Assembly (NCBI RefSeq): GCF_964656455.1
Contig: NC_135721.1
Coordinates: forward strand, 85,726,754 to 85,790,753
Source: Halichoerus grypus
Taxonomy: Eukaryota; Chordata; Mammalia; Carnivora; Phocidae
Direction: 5' to 3'
DNA: 64,000 bases
Shown: positions 23,126-34,116 of the stretch, one piece after another
How the letters are laid out: the number at the start of each line of letters is the position of its first letter
Numbering within the stretch: position 1 is the stretch's first letter
Program-made: the position numbers and the translations under genes
The notes under the pieces: model-generated
What the model was told of the DNA's origin: nothing
Databases searched by the model: none
Seen by the model: only the letters and a program-made list of their open reading frames with translations

Positions 23126-23332
23126 TAGGGGCGCCTGGGTGGCTCAGTCAGTTAAGCATCTGCCTTTGGCTCAGGTCATGATCCCAGGGTCCTGGGATCA
23201 AGCCCCGCATCGGGCTCCCTGCTCAGCGGGGAGTCTGCTTCTCCCTCTGCCTGCTGCTTCCCCTGCTTGTGCTCTTTCTCTTTCTCTCTCTCAAATAAAT
23301 AAATAAAATCTTTAAATAAAATAAATTAAAAT
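23126..23332 (+). mobile_element. CanSINE, plus strand
   Basis: The full-length head GGGGCGCCTGGGTGGCTCAG, the body GCTCAGCGGGGAGTCTGC, a pyrimidine-rich CTCTTTCTC stretch and an (AAAT)n tail are present. A 13-bp target duplication, AAAAGTATTGTTT, lies at 23113-23125 and 23333-23345 and is perfect. Confidence 0.95.
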
Positions 23333-23944
23333 AAAAGTATTGTTTCATTCCAAACATAGAGCATCCCTGAGAAGTATTCTCATATTGGATTTAGAAAAAG
23401 AAGGAGACTGAAGCTTAACTAGAAACTTGCCAATTAGGGAGAAATACATCTAATACTTTTTATTTCAAAGGTAGTACTTTTATCCATTATCCTATAATGC
23501 CCACTAGAATAAAATATAAGGAAGAGCTGACCAGGGGAAGATAGGAGGGTTGTGACCAACAGCTGGAGACATGATGCTAGAGTCTCAGATTCTGCCTGGT
23601 TGCATAGACCCCCTAAGGCAGTATATGATTAACTACACAATGAATGGTGAAAACATCAACTGTTCTAGAAGACCGAGGTGTAAGAGGTCATTCCCTGATC
23701 CAGTCAGTCACCAAAGTCTGTCTACTTTCAGAATAGTTATGATATATAATAGGAAAAGAACATGGAGATCTTTCCTTTGGAGAGTGGTCTTGAGAGCAGA
23801 GCTCAGCAAAGGAGAAAAGGGGACCCACATAGTAGAAAACATGAAAATCAGCACTCAGGGTGATCCAACAGTTTGAATGAGAAGTGCGCTCAGGAGCCCA
23901 GGCCAAAACATGGAACCGAGGTTAGGACAATAAGAGGCACACCA

Positions 23945-24110
23945 CATATTCATTCATTTATCCCTTTAGATGAAATCAGGAAGTACCTATGGTGTACAAG
24001 GCAAAGGGCTGCGCCATGCGGGGAGTAAAGTGATGGTGAATGGAAAAGATCTTACCTCAAGGAGCCTACACTACTGGAGAGGCGGGAGTCATGTGCCATG
24101 TCAATAAGTG
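23945..24110 (+). repeat. Ancient dispersed repeat trace (MIR/L2 class)
   Basis: TTCATTCATTTATCCC, AAGGCAAAGGGCTGCGCC, GTGATGGTGAATGGAAAAG and CTCAAGGAGCCTACAC match the order of the TTCATTCAACAAATATT...CTCATGGAGCTTACA repeat also seen at 7050 and 19595. Confidence 0.5.
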
Positions 24111-24198
24111 TGAGGACGGGACTGATCAAGATGTCTCTCTAGAAAACATATATGAATGGCTACAGTGAGGTGCCAACATATTTCCAACCCAGTAGCTT

Positions 24199-24201
<3 letters not shown>

Positions 24202-24266
<65 letters not shown>
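24202..24266. repeat. Compound (CT)n(CA)n microsatellite
   Basis: About 18 CT units (24202-24237) pass directly into about 15 CA units (24238-24266). Both runs are uninterrupted. Confidence 0.95.
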
Positions 24267-24268
<2 letters not shown>

Positions 24269-24361
24269 GGGAATCCAAATGGTTGATTTGTATCCCATGC
24301 ACAATAAATTCCCACGTTCACTGTTATAGCTCCTTATGGCTGCTTGAAATTGATCCCTCAT

Positions 24362-24430
24362 TTGTTAATCCTCACAGAATCACCCACCTTAATCAGTCTC
24401 TATGACTCTAAATGAATTTTAGCTATTTCC
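24362..24430 (+). other. Donor copy of a 69-bp segment found inside a SINE
   Basis: This 69-bp stretch, from TTGTTAATCCTCACAG to GCTATTTCC, occurs again base for base at 25924-25992 inside a CanSINE. Here it is embedded in ordinary unique sequence with no SINE around it, so this is the likely source. Confidence 0.9.
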
Positions 24431-24675
24431 AAAAACTGTTTTTGTCTTCAAAAACCAGTTGTCCTATGTGAGAATAACCAAAAGAATGTGATTTAGGTTC
24501 TGACAGTACCTGACATCAAAGTCTGAAATTATCCTTGATCTTCCAAAGTAACGTTTTTGAAACAGACAACATTTATTCAATGCCCAGGTTTAGTACTTTT
24601 GTTTTCTGAACTGGTCACTTAATTTCATGTTATTTTGGTACCAGAGACCACAGCTCTGCTGTGGATTGTGATGTT

Positions 24676-24681
24676 TGTATG

Positions 24682-24712
<31 letters not shown>

Positions 24713-24718
24713 GTATGT
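24676..24718. repeat. (GTAT)n microsatellite
   Basis: About ten GTAT units with one late A-for-T change (GTAAGTATG). Confidence 0.95.
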
Positions 24719-25122
24719 GATGGATTTGTTGTGTTTTCTTTCTCAAAAGTCTTATGATTACTGCAACAGGAACAGGACGATTGCTGTGGTAGAAGCTCCC
24801 TGAGTAGGAAAGAAGGAAAAAGAGAGCAGAGAACATGAAGAATGATGTGGGGTTTGGTGCTGGGCTGAAAGAATGGCTCCTGGGGAGCAGAAGAGGAGGA
24901 GGAACAGGCCTCCCATAGAATTGCCCGGTTAGCAACAGGACCTAGCCAAGAGCACTGACCTGCCTTAAGAGTTCCCTGCTTTGTCAAATCTTCAGGCAGG
25001 AAAGTTGAAGAGATCCTTAGAGATAATCAGCCTGTGCATCTCCTCCTGGCACACCACCAAGTCACTCCAAGGATGCAAAGAATCAGATGGTATTCTAAGG
25101 TGAAGAAGCAAGGAGTATTTTA

Positions 25123-25317
25123 TCTTTTTTAAAGATTTTATTTATTTATTTGAGAGAGAGAGAGCACAAGTGGTGGGGAGGTGCAGAGGGAGAAGGAGAG
25201 GCAGACACTCCGCTGAGCAGGGACCCTGACGTCGGGGTCAATCCCAGGACCCTGAGATCATGACCCGAGCCGAAGGCAGATGCTTAACCAACTGAGCCAC
25301 CCAGTGCCCCAAGAATC
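25123..25317 (-). mobile_element. CanSINE, minus strand
   Basis: The head complement TGAGCCACCCAGTGCCCC is at the right and the T-rich tail complement at the left. The target duplication AAGGAGTATTTTA (25110-25122) / AAAGAGTATTTTA (25318-25330) has one mismatch. Confidence 0.93.
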
Positions 25318-25330
25318 AAAGAGTATTTTA

Positions 25331-25884
25331 ATTAAACCACATTTTGATAAGGAATATACTTTCTGAACTATTTTCTTGGTGTATTCTTTATGAAAGAGAG
25401 TAATGGCAGAGATTTAAACTCCAGAATTTGATGAGAGTCACCTCAAAACCAATTTTGGCATGAAGTTGGGAAATTGGAAAATGAAGTAGAAAGAATTAAA
25501 TAAACAGCGTGTAATAAATAATGTGGGAGTTCCCCATGAGAATACACATTTTCTCTCTTATTACTTATTTACTCCCTTGGATCTTGAATCCCACTCTTAA
25601 GATAAAGTCAGAGATGAAAAAGTTGTTCTGCTATTATCAAGCAAAGCCCACTGGACAGAGGACAAATACTTAGCCCCAAGGTCCATATATACAAAGAACA
25701 AGGGGCACAAATTATTGGAGCATGATTTTATTCTTACCGCCTCCAAGGCCTCAAAGGGCTTCATTAAACATCTTTGGGACAGGGCTGGAGATTATAACAA
25801 ATTTTCTCCAGGAACCTTTAAAAATATGTATGTATGTATACATTTGGAGTTTGTTATCTAATAAGAACACCTAATGAAGCTGAT
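25331..25884. other. Non-coding DNA, nothing recognised
   Basis: Unique-looking AT-rich sequence between two SINEs. Confidence 0.6.
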
Positions 25885-25903
25885 AATAAAATCCTGATTA
25901 TTC

Positions 25904-26198
25904 GGGGCGCCTGGGTGGCTCAGTTGTTAATCCTCACAGAATCACCCACCTTAATCAGTCTCTATGACTCTAAATGAATTTTAGCTATTTCCTGCCTTCG
26001 GCTCAGGTCATGATCCTGGAGTCCCGGGATCGAGTCCCGCATCGGGCTTCCTGCTCAGCAGGGAGTCTGCTTCTCCCTCTGACCCTCCTCCCTCTCATAT
26101 GCTCTCTCTCTCTCTCATTCTCGCTCTCTCAAATAAATAAATAAAATCTTAAAAAAAAAAAAGATATGCTTTAAAAAAATAAAAAATAAAAAAAATAA
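25904..26198 (+). mobile_element. CanSINE carrying a 69-bp foreign patch
   Basis: The head GGGGCGCCTGGGTGGCTCAG is followed at 25924-25992 by 69 bases identical to 24362-24430, after which the SINE resumes with TGCCTTCGGCTCAGGTCATG. The patch replaces about 12 SINE bases just after the head, in the tRNA-like A-box neighbourhood. The outer target duplication AATAAAATCCTGATTATTC (25885-25903, 26199-26217) is perfect. The element therefore inserted normally and was altered later. The tail is an unusually long A/AAAT mixture. Confidence 0.95.
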
Positions 26199-26217
26199 AA
26201 TAAAATCCTGATTATTC

Positions 26218-27238
26218 CTATGGGGCAGTAAATTAACTTGGGGCCTAACTTGTTTTCCTATTTTGCAAGAAATATTTGTTCTACTTATGTATGCTATTAC
26301 AAAGAATAGGAGAAAACTTGAGTATAAAAGTATTAACCAGGTAGCAAAGGGACACACGCCTATTAAAAGTAGAAGTTTTATGTGAAAGAAAAAGTTACTT
26401 AGGTATTAGCAAAAAAAAGAAGAAGAGGGGAAAAAAAAGAAAAGAAGAAAGTAAGGCTGACAACATCAAGTGTTGGTGAAGTTGTTGAGATATAAGACTC
26501 TCAGACATGGCTAATGGAATTGTAATTTGGTGTACCCATCCATGTTGGAGGGCATTTCGGCAGAATCAGGTATATCTGAAATGGTGCATTTCCAGAAATT
26601 CAAGAATGCCAAGAGGAGCATCTTGAGAAATAGGAAATCATGTCATAACCAAACTGATCAGGTAGCCATGTCTTCCTAATCAGTGTTCATGGAAAATTAT
26701 GGAGACAGAACACTCTCTGTGCAATTCATAATGCCATTATACCAGGTTAGATGTAGCATGGCATTATAGTTACTGTCTTGATTTTAGAGTTAGATCTAAG
26801 TTCTTTCCTTGGCTCTGAGGTTTAATGAATACGTGTTTCTTCTCAGGTCAATTATCTAATATTTATGTCTTAGTTTCCTCCTTTGTAAAAAATGGCAGCA
26901 ATAGTAATATCTACCTTCTAGACTTGTTAAAGGAATTATTTAAGAAAATTTATGTAGAGCATTTAGCAAAGTGCTTAGACCAGAGTACTCAGTAAATATA
27001 GTTATATAGCTATAGCGATCATGACCATTATTATACAGGCCTGCCCATACAAGCTCCTTAAGCATTTAACTTACTCTTTTTTTTTTTTTTTTCTTCCAAA
27101 AGCATATTGTCTCTAGAAGGCAAAACCACCCCCTAGCATTTGAACTGCCCTCGGGAATAAGATATGGTTGCTGAGAGAAGCAGCACTAACAGAGGATGGC
27201 ATTCTCAGCCACATAGAGAAACAGTACTCTTAGTTGGA
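26218..27238. other. Non-coding DNA with one MIR
   Basis: Unique sequence, an A/G-rich strip at 26408-26450 and the MIR listed separately. No gene was recognised. Confidence 0.6.
26760..27010 (+). repeat. MIR SINE, near full length
   Basis: GGCATTATAGTTACTGTC, GATTTTAGAGTTAGATC, CAATTATCTAATATTTATG, TTAGTTTCCTCCTTTGTAAA and GCAAAGTGCTTAGACCAGAG follow the whole MIR consensus in order. Confidence 0.8.
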
Positions 27239-27248
27239 GACTGGACAC

Positions 27249-27419
27249 AGTGCCTGGTAGGCTCAGTCATTTGAGTGTCCAACTCTGGATTTCAGATCAG
27301 GTCATGATCTTGAGTCAAGGGATTGAGCCCTACATCATTGGGCTCCACACTGAATGTGGAGCCTGCTTGAGATTCTCTCTCACCCTCTCCTTCTGTCCAC
27401 CCCACCTGCTCGAGCTCTC

Positions 27420-27454
<35 letters not shown>

Positions 27455-27493
27455 AATCTTTAAAAAGAAAAATTTTTCCTTAAAAAAAAAAAA
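27249..27493 (+). mobile_element. Older CanSINE variant, plus strand
   Basis: A diverged head (GTGCCTGGTAGGCTCAG) is followed by TTTGAGTGTCCAACTCTGGA, the body type GTGGAGCCTGCTTGAGATTC and a long (AAAT)n tail at 27417-27456. The target duplication AGACTGGACA lies at 27239-27248 and 27494-27503. Confidence 0.9.
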
Positions 27494-27503
27494 AGACTGG
27501 ACA

Positions 27504-28129
27504 ATTCCCACAGTGTCCATAAAGCTGTCACTTACTGTGGGGTACTGGACTTTAGCCATCGGACACCTGCAGGGAAGGGAAAGAACGACAAAGTTTCTCT
27601 TTCACCACAGTGCACAACCCCTTAAGGAAGATTCTAGAGCTAACAAGTAAGTACAGATGATGATGATGATGGTGATAATTATAGACCTCACTCTGTGGCA
27701 GGCACTGTTGCCAGTGTTTGACTATCGAACCCCTCATTTTAGCTTCACAACAGTCTTACAATGTAGGTGCTATTTTATCCTTATTTTAAAGAAGGGATAA
27801 TTGAGGGACACCAAGGCGCAATAACTTGCTCACAGTGCCCTTGTTAGGAATGATAGAACTGGCTTAGACACATAGATGTACTGGCTGCAGTTTCCCATGT
27901 CCTAAACTCCCAGCTATCGGTGTGAACTCCAAGAACCTGAGTGGAGGTTAAAGTCATGGATCTTGCATTGGAACCCACTACTCCTTGTGCCTGACATATT
28001 TGGGGAAATAGTACTTCAAGCTGAAATCTAAATGATACACATTGATTCCGTTGAGCCTAACCAGTGTTTGAATGAGACCACTTGTTCAGTATTATACATC
28101 CAGCTTCCTGATGCAAGCATGCAAAGAAA
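27504..28129. other. Non-coding DNA with MIR and (GAT)n
   Basis: Holds a (GAT)n run at 27657-27676 and a MIR in reverse. No gene was recognised. Confidence 0.6.
27680..27870 (-). repeat. MIR SINE fragment
   Basis: GGCAGGCACTGTTGCCAGTG, CTTCACAACAGTCTTACAAT, GTAGGTGCTATTTTATCC and AATAACTTGCTCACAGTG follow the reverse-oriented MIR order. Confidence 0.75.
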
Positions 28130-28142
28130 TGTTGCAGTAGTT

Positions 28143-28342
28143 CATTTTTTAAAATATTTTATTTACTTATTTGAGAGAGAGAGTGAGAGAGAGCACAAGC
28201 AGAGGGAGCAATAGAGGGAGAGGGAGAAGCCGACTCCCTGCTGAGCAGGAAGCCCAACTTGGGGCTCCTTGATCCCAGGACCCTGGGATCAGGACGTGAG
28301 CTGAAGGCAGATGCTTAACGAACTGAGCCACCCAGGCGTCCC
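28143..28342 (-). mobile_element. CanSINE, minus strand
   Basis: The complement of the head is GAGCCACCCAGGCGTCCC and of the body CCTGCTGAGCAGGAAGCCC. The target duplication TGTTGCAGTAGTT (28130-28142) / TGTTGTAGTCGTT (28343-28355) has two mismatches, so it is older than its neighbours. Confidence 0.9.
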
Positions 28343-28355
28343 TGTTGTAGTCGTT

Positions 28356-29579
28356 TAAGCTCAAGCCTTAATAGGCAAATCTTATTCTGATACTGCTGTT
28401 TTCTGAAAGACCATAGTCTGTCTCCATTCTTTATGTGTACAAAATAATAATTATTATTTTAGAAAGCTGAATATCCAGAAGCTAACTCTATAGTTTATTT
28501 TTTTTTAAATAATCACTTTAAGTAGGCTATTGCAAACCACTTAGCTGAGGGGATATACCCACACACTGATATTATTGATAATGTGCTCAGAGACTCTTGC
28601 TGTTTTGTGTTGCTCTGTGGCCCCCAACTGCTACTCTGAGTGTACAATTTCCATTGACCCCCTAGAGAGAATTGCTAGCCAGTTGGCTTCCCAGAAGTAA
28701 AGAAGGAAAAACCTAGAAACTGATGTTTGGCTGACACAAGAAGGAAAATAATGCTGAAAATGTGGTGAATAGTAAGTCCTATTTGGATAAACCTGCCAGA
28801 AGATAGAAGCAAACGATCTTAAGACAGGTCAAGACCTCTTTCTACGGAGAATGCCATGTAATATTATCCCCTGATGAGGGAAATGCTTGTGTTTCTTTTC
28901 ACCATGCCTACTAAGTTATGCAGGATTGAAGGATTTGGGGGAATAGGGGAGTTACCCAGACAAAGGCTGAATAGCACCAGGAAGGGGGTACTGCACAGTT
29001 CCAGGGATCAGGATGTAGATTCTGTGGCCAAACACACTGTTTTGCAATTGTGTATGCTTACAAGCAAAATAATGGCTTTCCATTAGTCAGAATGAGTAAC
29101 CCTGACAATATATGTTTAAAAGGTCTTGTTTTAAATGAAATGAGATTATTTGTTAAGCTGAAACATTTAGAAAATCACTTTTACTAATGTGAAATGGAGC
29201 AAATTAGTGTTCTGTCCCTGTGCCAGATTTCTGATTTTTGTTCTGTCCATGTAAGGAAAACCCAACACTAGCACCCTGATGCTTAGACGTTTGGGAATGA
29301 GGAGAAGGGGTTCCCATGACTGCGGTCATTTCGGAGAATGTGTGCTAACCAGTACCATATTGAGAATGCATTAGATCGAATGATATTATCTAGACCAAAT
29401 AAGGAGTGAACAATTAATGGTTCATAGTCTTTCCTCTCAAGGTATTAATGATTTTTTTATTGACTCATGGGAAATTTAACACTTATTTATATTTGTCATT
29501 AATATGGCCCAATTACCAATGTTTCATTTACATTTGCCTATGAAAGTTTTCGATATAAAGAAATATTTAGCTTTTAAAA
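28356..29579. other. Non-coding DNA, nothing recognised
   Basis: Unique-looking AT-rich sequence. A perfect 20-bp AT palindrome, AAAATAATAATTATTATTTT, lies at 28441-28460. No gene was recognised. Confidence 0.6.
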
Positions 29580-29594
29580 TAGATTAATAATTTT

Positions 29595-29788
29595 GGGGCA
29601 CCTGGGTGGCTCAGTCGGTTAAGCGTCTGCCTTCAGCTCAGGTCATGATCCCAAGGTCCTGTGATCAAGCCCCGCCTCGGGCTCCTTGCTCAGTGGAGAA
29701 CCTGCTTCTCCCTCTCCCTCTGCCTGCTGCTCTGCCTATCTGTGCTCTCTCTATCTCTCTGTCAAATAAATAAATAAAATCTTTAAGG
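29595..29788 (+). mobile_element. CanSINE, plus strand
   Basis: The head is GGGGCACCTGGGTGGCTCAG with a standard body and an (AAAT)n tail. A perfect 15-bp target duplication, TAGATTAATAATTTT, lies at 29580-29594 and 29789-29803. Confidence 0.95.
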
Positions 29789-29986
29789 TAGATTAATAAT
29801 TTTCTATGTAATTTCTGTCCTCACTTTTATAGTTAGGAACCCCTTGCTCATTCTCAAGTTAGGTAAATAATCAACATTTTTCTTTGTCAGTTTCAGGGCT
29901 AGTGATACTGATGATGGTGCTTTCAGTTTTTACACTCAGTTCTTGAAATCCCATCTTCCACCACGCTTATTTAAACCTAGATGTTT

Positions 29987-30190
29987 CAGGACACCTGGGT
30001 GGCTCAGTCAGTTAAGTGTCTGCCTTCAGCTCAGGTCATGATCCCGGGGTCCTGGGATGGAGCCCTGTGTTAGGCTCCCTGCTCAGCGGGCAGTCTGCTT
30101 GTCTCTCTGCCTGCTGCCCCCCCCCCCCCGCTTGTGAGCTCTCTCTCTGACAAGTAAATAAATAAAATCTTTAAAAAATAAAAAGTAAAT
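29987..30190 (+). mobile_element. CanSINE with a C-run, plus strand
   Basis: The head is AGGACACCTGGGTGGCTCAG. The pyrimidine stretch has expanded to a run of 13 C (30117-30129). The target duplication AAACCTAGATGTTT (29973-29986) / AAAACTAGATGTTT (30191-30204) has one mismatch. Confidence 0.93.
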
Positions 30191-30204
30191 AAAACTAGAT
30201 GTTT

Positions 30205-32059
30205 AGAGCACATCTTAAAAATATACTTGAATTCAGTTAGGGAGAGTGGTAATCCAGCTTTTAACAATGGCTTCCATAAGCATCTTCAATCCGGGTGGTG
30301 TGCTTTTTTTTTTTTTTTTTTAACACATTCTGCATCTTTAAGTATTTTTTCCTGAGAGAGTCTTTAACCTTTTCAGACATTCTCTAAGAAAACCAATCTA
30401 TTTTAAACTCCAGAGAAATATCAGAGAGCATTTAAAGATTATGCTTATTATGTGATATGTTATCACCAATATTTCTCACCAGGTAGCTGTAGTTAAAAAA
30501 ATGTCACAGTGCTAAATATTGGCCATATTAGTGCCTTTTCTGTGAGTTACTCTCTGTTCCCTTAAAAATATGAATTCTTAACTCTTGTCTGCCAGACCAC
30601 TGAATGCATTTATTTACATTACCACTAATCACTACAACAATGGCTCCCGAAATCAGAACAGCCTGCTACTCAGACCACAAACTCCTGCACCCCCATATCC
30701 AATATTATATGCAGAAGTAAGCCCTCCACCAACAATTGAATGAGCACAAGAAAAATAAAAGATGGTAGAATTAAAACAACATTAGACTTCCCCATGCTCT
30801 AAAACAAAGGTCTTTAAAAACTGTTCCTCATGTTAAAATAACCTCTTTCTGCATGGGATGAGAAATAGATGTTTTATCGAGAAGTTTCAATTATAGAAAA
30901 GTCACCATTATTCCCTCAATAGTCTTAACAAAGAATTTTGTTCTGAGAACACTGTTCACCATACTTTCACATGAAACCTTTAATAAATTATGGGTGTGAC
31001 CCTTATGTTAAGGGGGTAAAAATGGGCCTACATGGTCTATAATTACACCCTGAATATCATATTATGTCTAAAAAAAAGACTTAATCCATATGAATTAAAA
31101 GTAGTGAAATGGAAATGACCTGATACTCTCAGTCACATAATCCACACTGAAGAATCAAAAGTTCATATACAGAAATCTCACTTACAGCATTCCTGGGTTA
31201 TTGGACATGTTTATCCTTAAATTAATTCTATACTACAATGTACCTAGTTCTATCTCACTAATATGAATTTATTATTCTCAACAAGTGGTTTAGCTGCCAT
31301 AATCCTATGTTGATGTTTGAAAGCAAAAAAGAAAAAGGAAATTTGGGTGAGTATTACTATAATACAAGGAGGAATTATTAATGTGTCAATCTCTGGACTA
31401 GAAGGTTCTACTTCTTGCTGTCTCTGGGCAAATCAGGTCGGCAACTTTGCTTACACAATACTTCCATCATAGTGTTCATTACCCCTGAGTGTGGAAACAG
31501 GCTGTATTTGTCTCCTCATTTTATTTAAAACATGTGACGGGTGGGTGGATGAGTCAGAAAATCTCAGGTATCTGTTACCTGTGCGTTAGTGATGTAAGGC
31601 TGCCAATCCTGGATCAAGTCATTTCTGAAAGCTCTTTAAAGACAGTCACTTTGTCCAAGAGGTGAATGGCTGTGGCAGATGATGTGACAATAGCACCTGA
31701 TATCAGCAGGAAGTTCTGGACGGGATTCTTCTCACATGAAAGAACCACTGGAGAGAGTCATTCGTGCTCAGAGACACCCCAGCTGAGGAAATGACCACAC
31801 ATTCTTAGAAGGAAAAGGAAAGCAAGATTAGTTCCTATCTTTCCATAGACATGTTTGCCCCTGTAAGGTACTCCATGGTACCCTGATGGATCTCACAGGT
31901 ACTGACAAATGTACAAATATGTTGGCATATTTGGTCTCCCTATGTGAATGTGCCATGGTTTGGATTTGGAGGGCCCCCAGATGAAGATGCAGATGTGGCT
32001 AAAGAGGCACTGGCTAGAATACACTGATCTGTCTGGGAGAACCCCAGACTGCTTCACTC
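30205..32059. other. Non-coding DNA, nothing recognised
   Basis: A T-run at 30304-30322 is the only simple feature. There is no gene, young SINE or LINE, and open frames are short. Confidence 0.6.
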
Positions 32060-32755
32060 TGCAACTCTCTTTAATTAAGTGAGACAAAGATTCTCTCCTT
32101 GATCAATTCTACTCAGGCTTTTCTGAATTCTCTTTTCAAGTAGGTCCTGACTTTTTGAATTCTGTGGTCATCTGTGCATTGTCTGATTGCAGTAAGAATC
32201 CTGCTCAGTCAGTTTACCAGAATCTCCCATCTTTGCTATCTACCACCTTTGATTTTCAATCAAGTTCCTCATCCTTCACCTTCTGGTTTAGCCAGAATCC
32301 CTTTAATACTCCTGATATCTCCTCTCAGGAATTTTCCATCCGCTGACCCCATACATGCACACCCTGCTTCTTGGCTATAAATTCCCATTTTTCTTTGTTA
32401 TATTTGGGATTGAACCCAATCTCTCCCCCGACAGAAAACCCCCATTGGAGTAGACCCTCCATCTATCATGATAGATCCCCTTGAATAAAGTTTGCTGCTT
32501 ATATTTTCTCAGAAATATTTTTTTAAGATTTATTTATTTATTTTAGAGAGAAAGCGAGTGGGAGGAGGGGCAGAGGGAAGAGAATCTCAAGCAGACTCCC
32601 CGCTGAGTGTGGAGCCCAGTGTGGGGCTTGATTCCAGGACCCATGAGATAATGAGCTGAGCTGAAATCAGGAGTCCCTCACTTAACCGACTGAGCCACCC
32701 AGACCCCCTTTTTCAGGAAATCTTTTTAAGCAGAGTGTATTTGACAGAATCAACC
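32060..32755 (+). mobile_element. Probable solo LTR of an old endogenous retrovirus
   Basis: Promoter-to-poly(A) architecture: TATAAA at 32376-32381 inside GGCTATAAATTCCC, then AATAAA at 32484-32489 followed by GTTTGCTGCTTATATTTTC, about 108 bases apart. Such compact TATA-R-AATAAA spacing is typical of retroviral LTRs. CCTGCTCAGTCAGTTTACCAG and CTGATATCTCCTCTCAGGA also look like LTR U3 text. The right edge is split by a CanSINE at 32525-32712. The left edge (near TGAGACAAAG, about 32080) is uncertain. There is no coding region and the family was not assigned. Confidence 0.45.
32525..32712 (-). mobile_element. CanSINE, minus strand, older variant
   Basis: The complement of the head is TGAGCCACCCAGACCCCC, with body CCGCTGAGTGTGGAGCCCAG. 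It is flanked by TCAGAAATATTTTTTTAAG-like and TCAGGAAATCTTTTTAAG repeats (from 32509 and 32713), an imperfect target duplication in the 3' end of the probable LTR. Confidence 0.88.
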
Positions 32756-32920
32756 AAATTACTGTACACCCAGTCTCCCACCCCCCATGAGAAAGAAATT
32801 TCTGAAAAGGTGCATGTAAAGATCCTGATTATCTGTGGAGCCTCTGTGGCTTGCAGGCAGGTATTGGAAGTGTTTGGAAGGTACTGATCTCATATTCTGG
32901 ACTTTAGCCCAATAAATAAG

Positions 32921-32939
32921 GATAGAAAGATAGATAGAT

Positions 32940-32978
<39 letters not shown>

Positions 32979-32984
32979 GATAGA
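32921..32984. repeat. (GATA)n microsatellite
   Basis: About fourteen GATA units with two small interruptions (GAAA, GATGATA). Confidence 0.95.
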
Positions 32985-34116
32985 GATTCTGAGCCCACAA
33001 AACTTAACTTTTTCCGTGGAAGTTGAACTTTTCCCCCTGCTTATTTTCTTCGCATAGCCCTCTAAAAAATACACATGTGAACACCAACAAACTCTGAATC
33101 GTGCTTAACCTGTTAGGGCCATTTGAGTTCAGAGACTAGAATAAGCTCCGTGAGCTTCAGTGGAGACCTAGCAGATTTGACTGCCAAATGCCATACAAAA
33201 GAAAAGGAGTTTGGAAGGATCCCTTGTCATCAAGTAGGGTCAAGTGCCTTGCTTACTCACTTGGAAAGTTCCAGAGTTTTCTGGATCTGTGCAAACAAAC
33301 AAAGATTGGTTTACCAACATGTTCTTGAAGATCACAGATGATTTTAAGGGCTTGGGTTGAAGTGAATGCTAATGTACCAAGTAATAAAAAGTGCATAAAA
33401 CATTTGCTTCCAATGAGTTTTCAAAAGTCACTACTCAGCCAGGTGGAGATTAAAGTGTGGGGCCATTTAGTGATACCCGAGGCATACATGAGAATATGTC
33501 TAAGGAGAAACCTCTACCAGATCACTCAGGAAGAAGAACAAAATATTAAAGTGATAGAAGAAAACTTGCTGTGGGTAGATGGATATGAGCATGCAATAGA
33601 AATGGTAAATCATAAGACACCTCTAAGAAGAGGGAACCCCACCTTAAGGTCCCTGGGGACCAGGGAGAGAGACAGAGGTGAGACTGAAGCCATAGATGGA
33701 GACAGGCTGGTGTTCAAGCCCATAGGCTTTGGAGTTAATGAGTACTTGCTCTACCACTTACCAGCTTCATTACCTTAGGAGAGATACTTAGTCTCCCTGG
33801 GACTCAGTTTACCTATCTGTAAAATCAAAACAGAAGTGCTTATTTCATAAATTTATTTCAAAAATTAAATTGAATAATCCATATGAAGCACTTTGCATAA
33901 TTTCTGCAACATAGGAAGTATGCCCAATGAAGCTGGTGTTAAGTGTTTTCTAATCAGAAAGAGGGGATAACATTTGAAATACCACTGTTGCTGTCTTCAA
34001 CTCCCTAACTCCAAAAGTATCATCATGTCCTTCCCTGTACTTTGAGAATTTAATGATAGTATATGTAATTTTAAGATGTTTTCATTAAAAACCAAACTGT
34101 TGAAAAGACTCTCTTC
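32985..34116. other. Non-coding DNA with one MIR
   Basis: Contains a 146-codon open frame at 33338-33778 that matches nothing I recognise and runs into a MIR, so I do not call it a gene. The right end is the target site of the LINE-1 at 34132. Confidence 0.6.
33710..33940 (+). repeat. MIR SINE
   Basis: GGCTTTGGAGTTAATGAGTAC, TACCACTTACCAGCTTCATT, ACTCAGTTTACCTATCTGTA and GAAGCACTTTGCATAATTTC follow the MIR consensus in order. Confidence 0.75.

Larger units (their letters stand above)
23346..25109. other. Non-coding DNA with microsatellites
   Basis: No gene was recognised. It holds a diverged dispersed repeat trace near 23945-24110, two microsatellites and the donor of the patch found in the SINE at 25904. 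Confidence 0.65.

Noticed and set aside
24625..24987. A minus-strand open frame with repeated Thr-Tyr-Ile-His units.
   Set aside because: The repeats are the translation of the (GTAT)n microsatellite, so this is not a protein repeat domain.
33338..33778. A 146-codon open frame that could be taken for a small gene.
   Set aside because: No recognisable domain, no splice or promoter context, and the 3' third runs through a MIR. Length is within chance for this much DNA.
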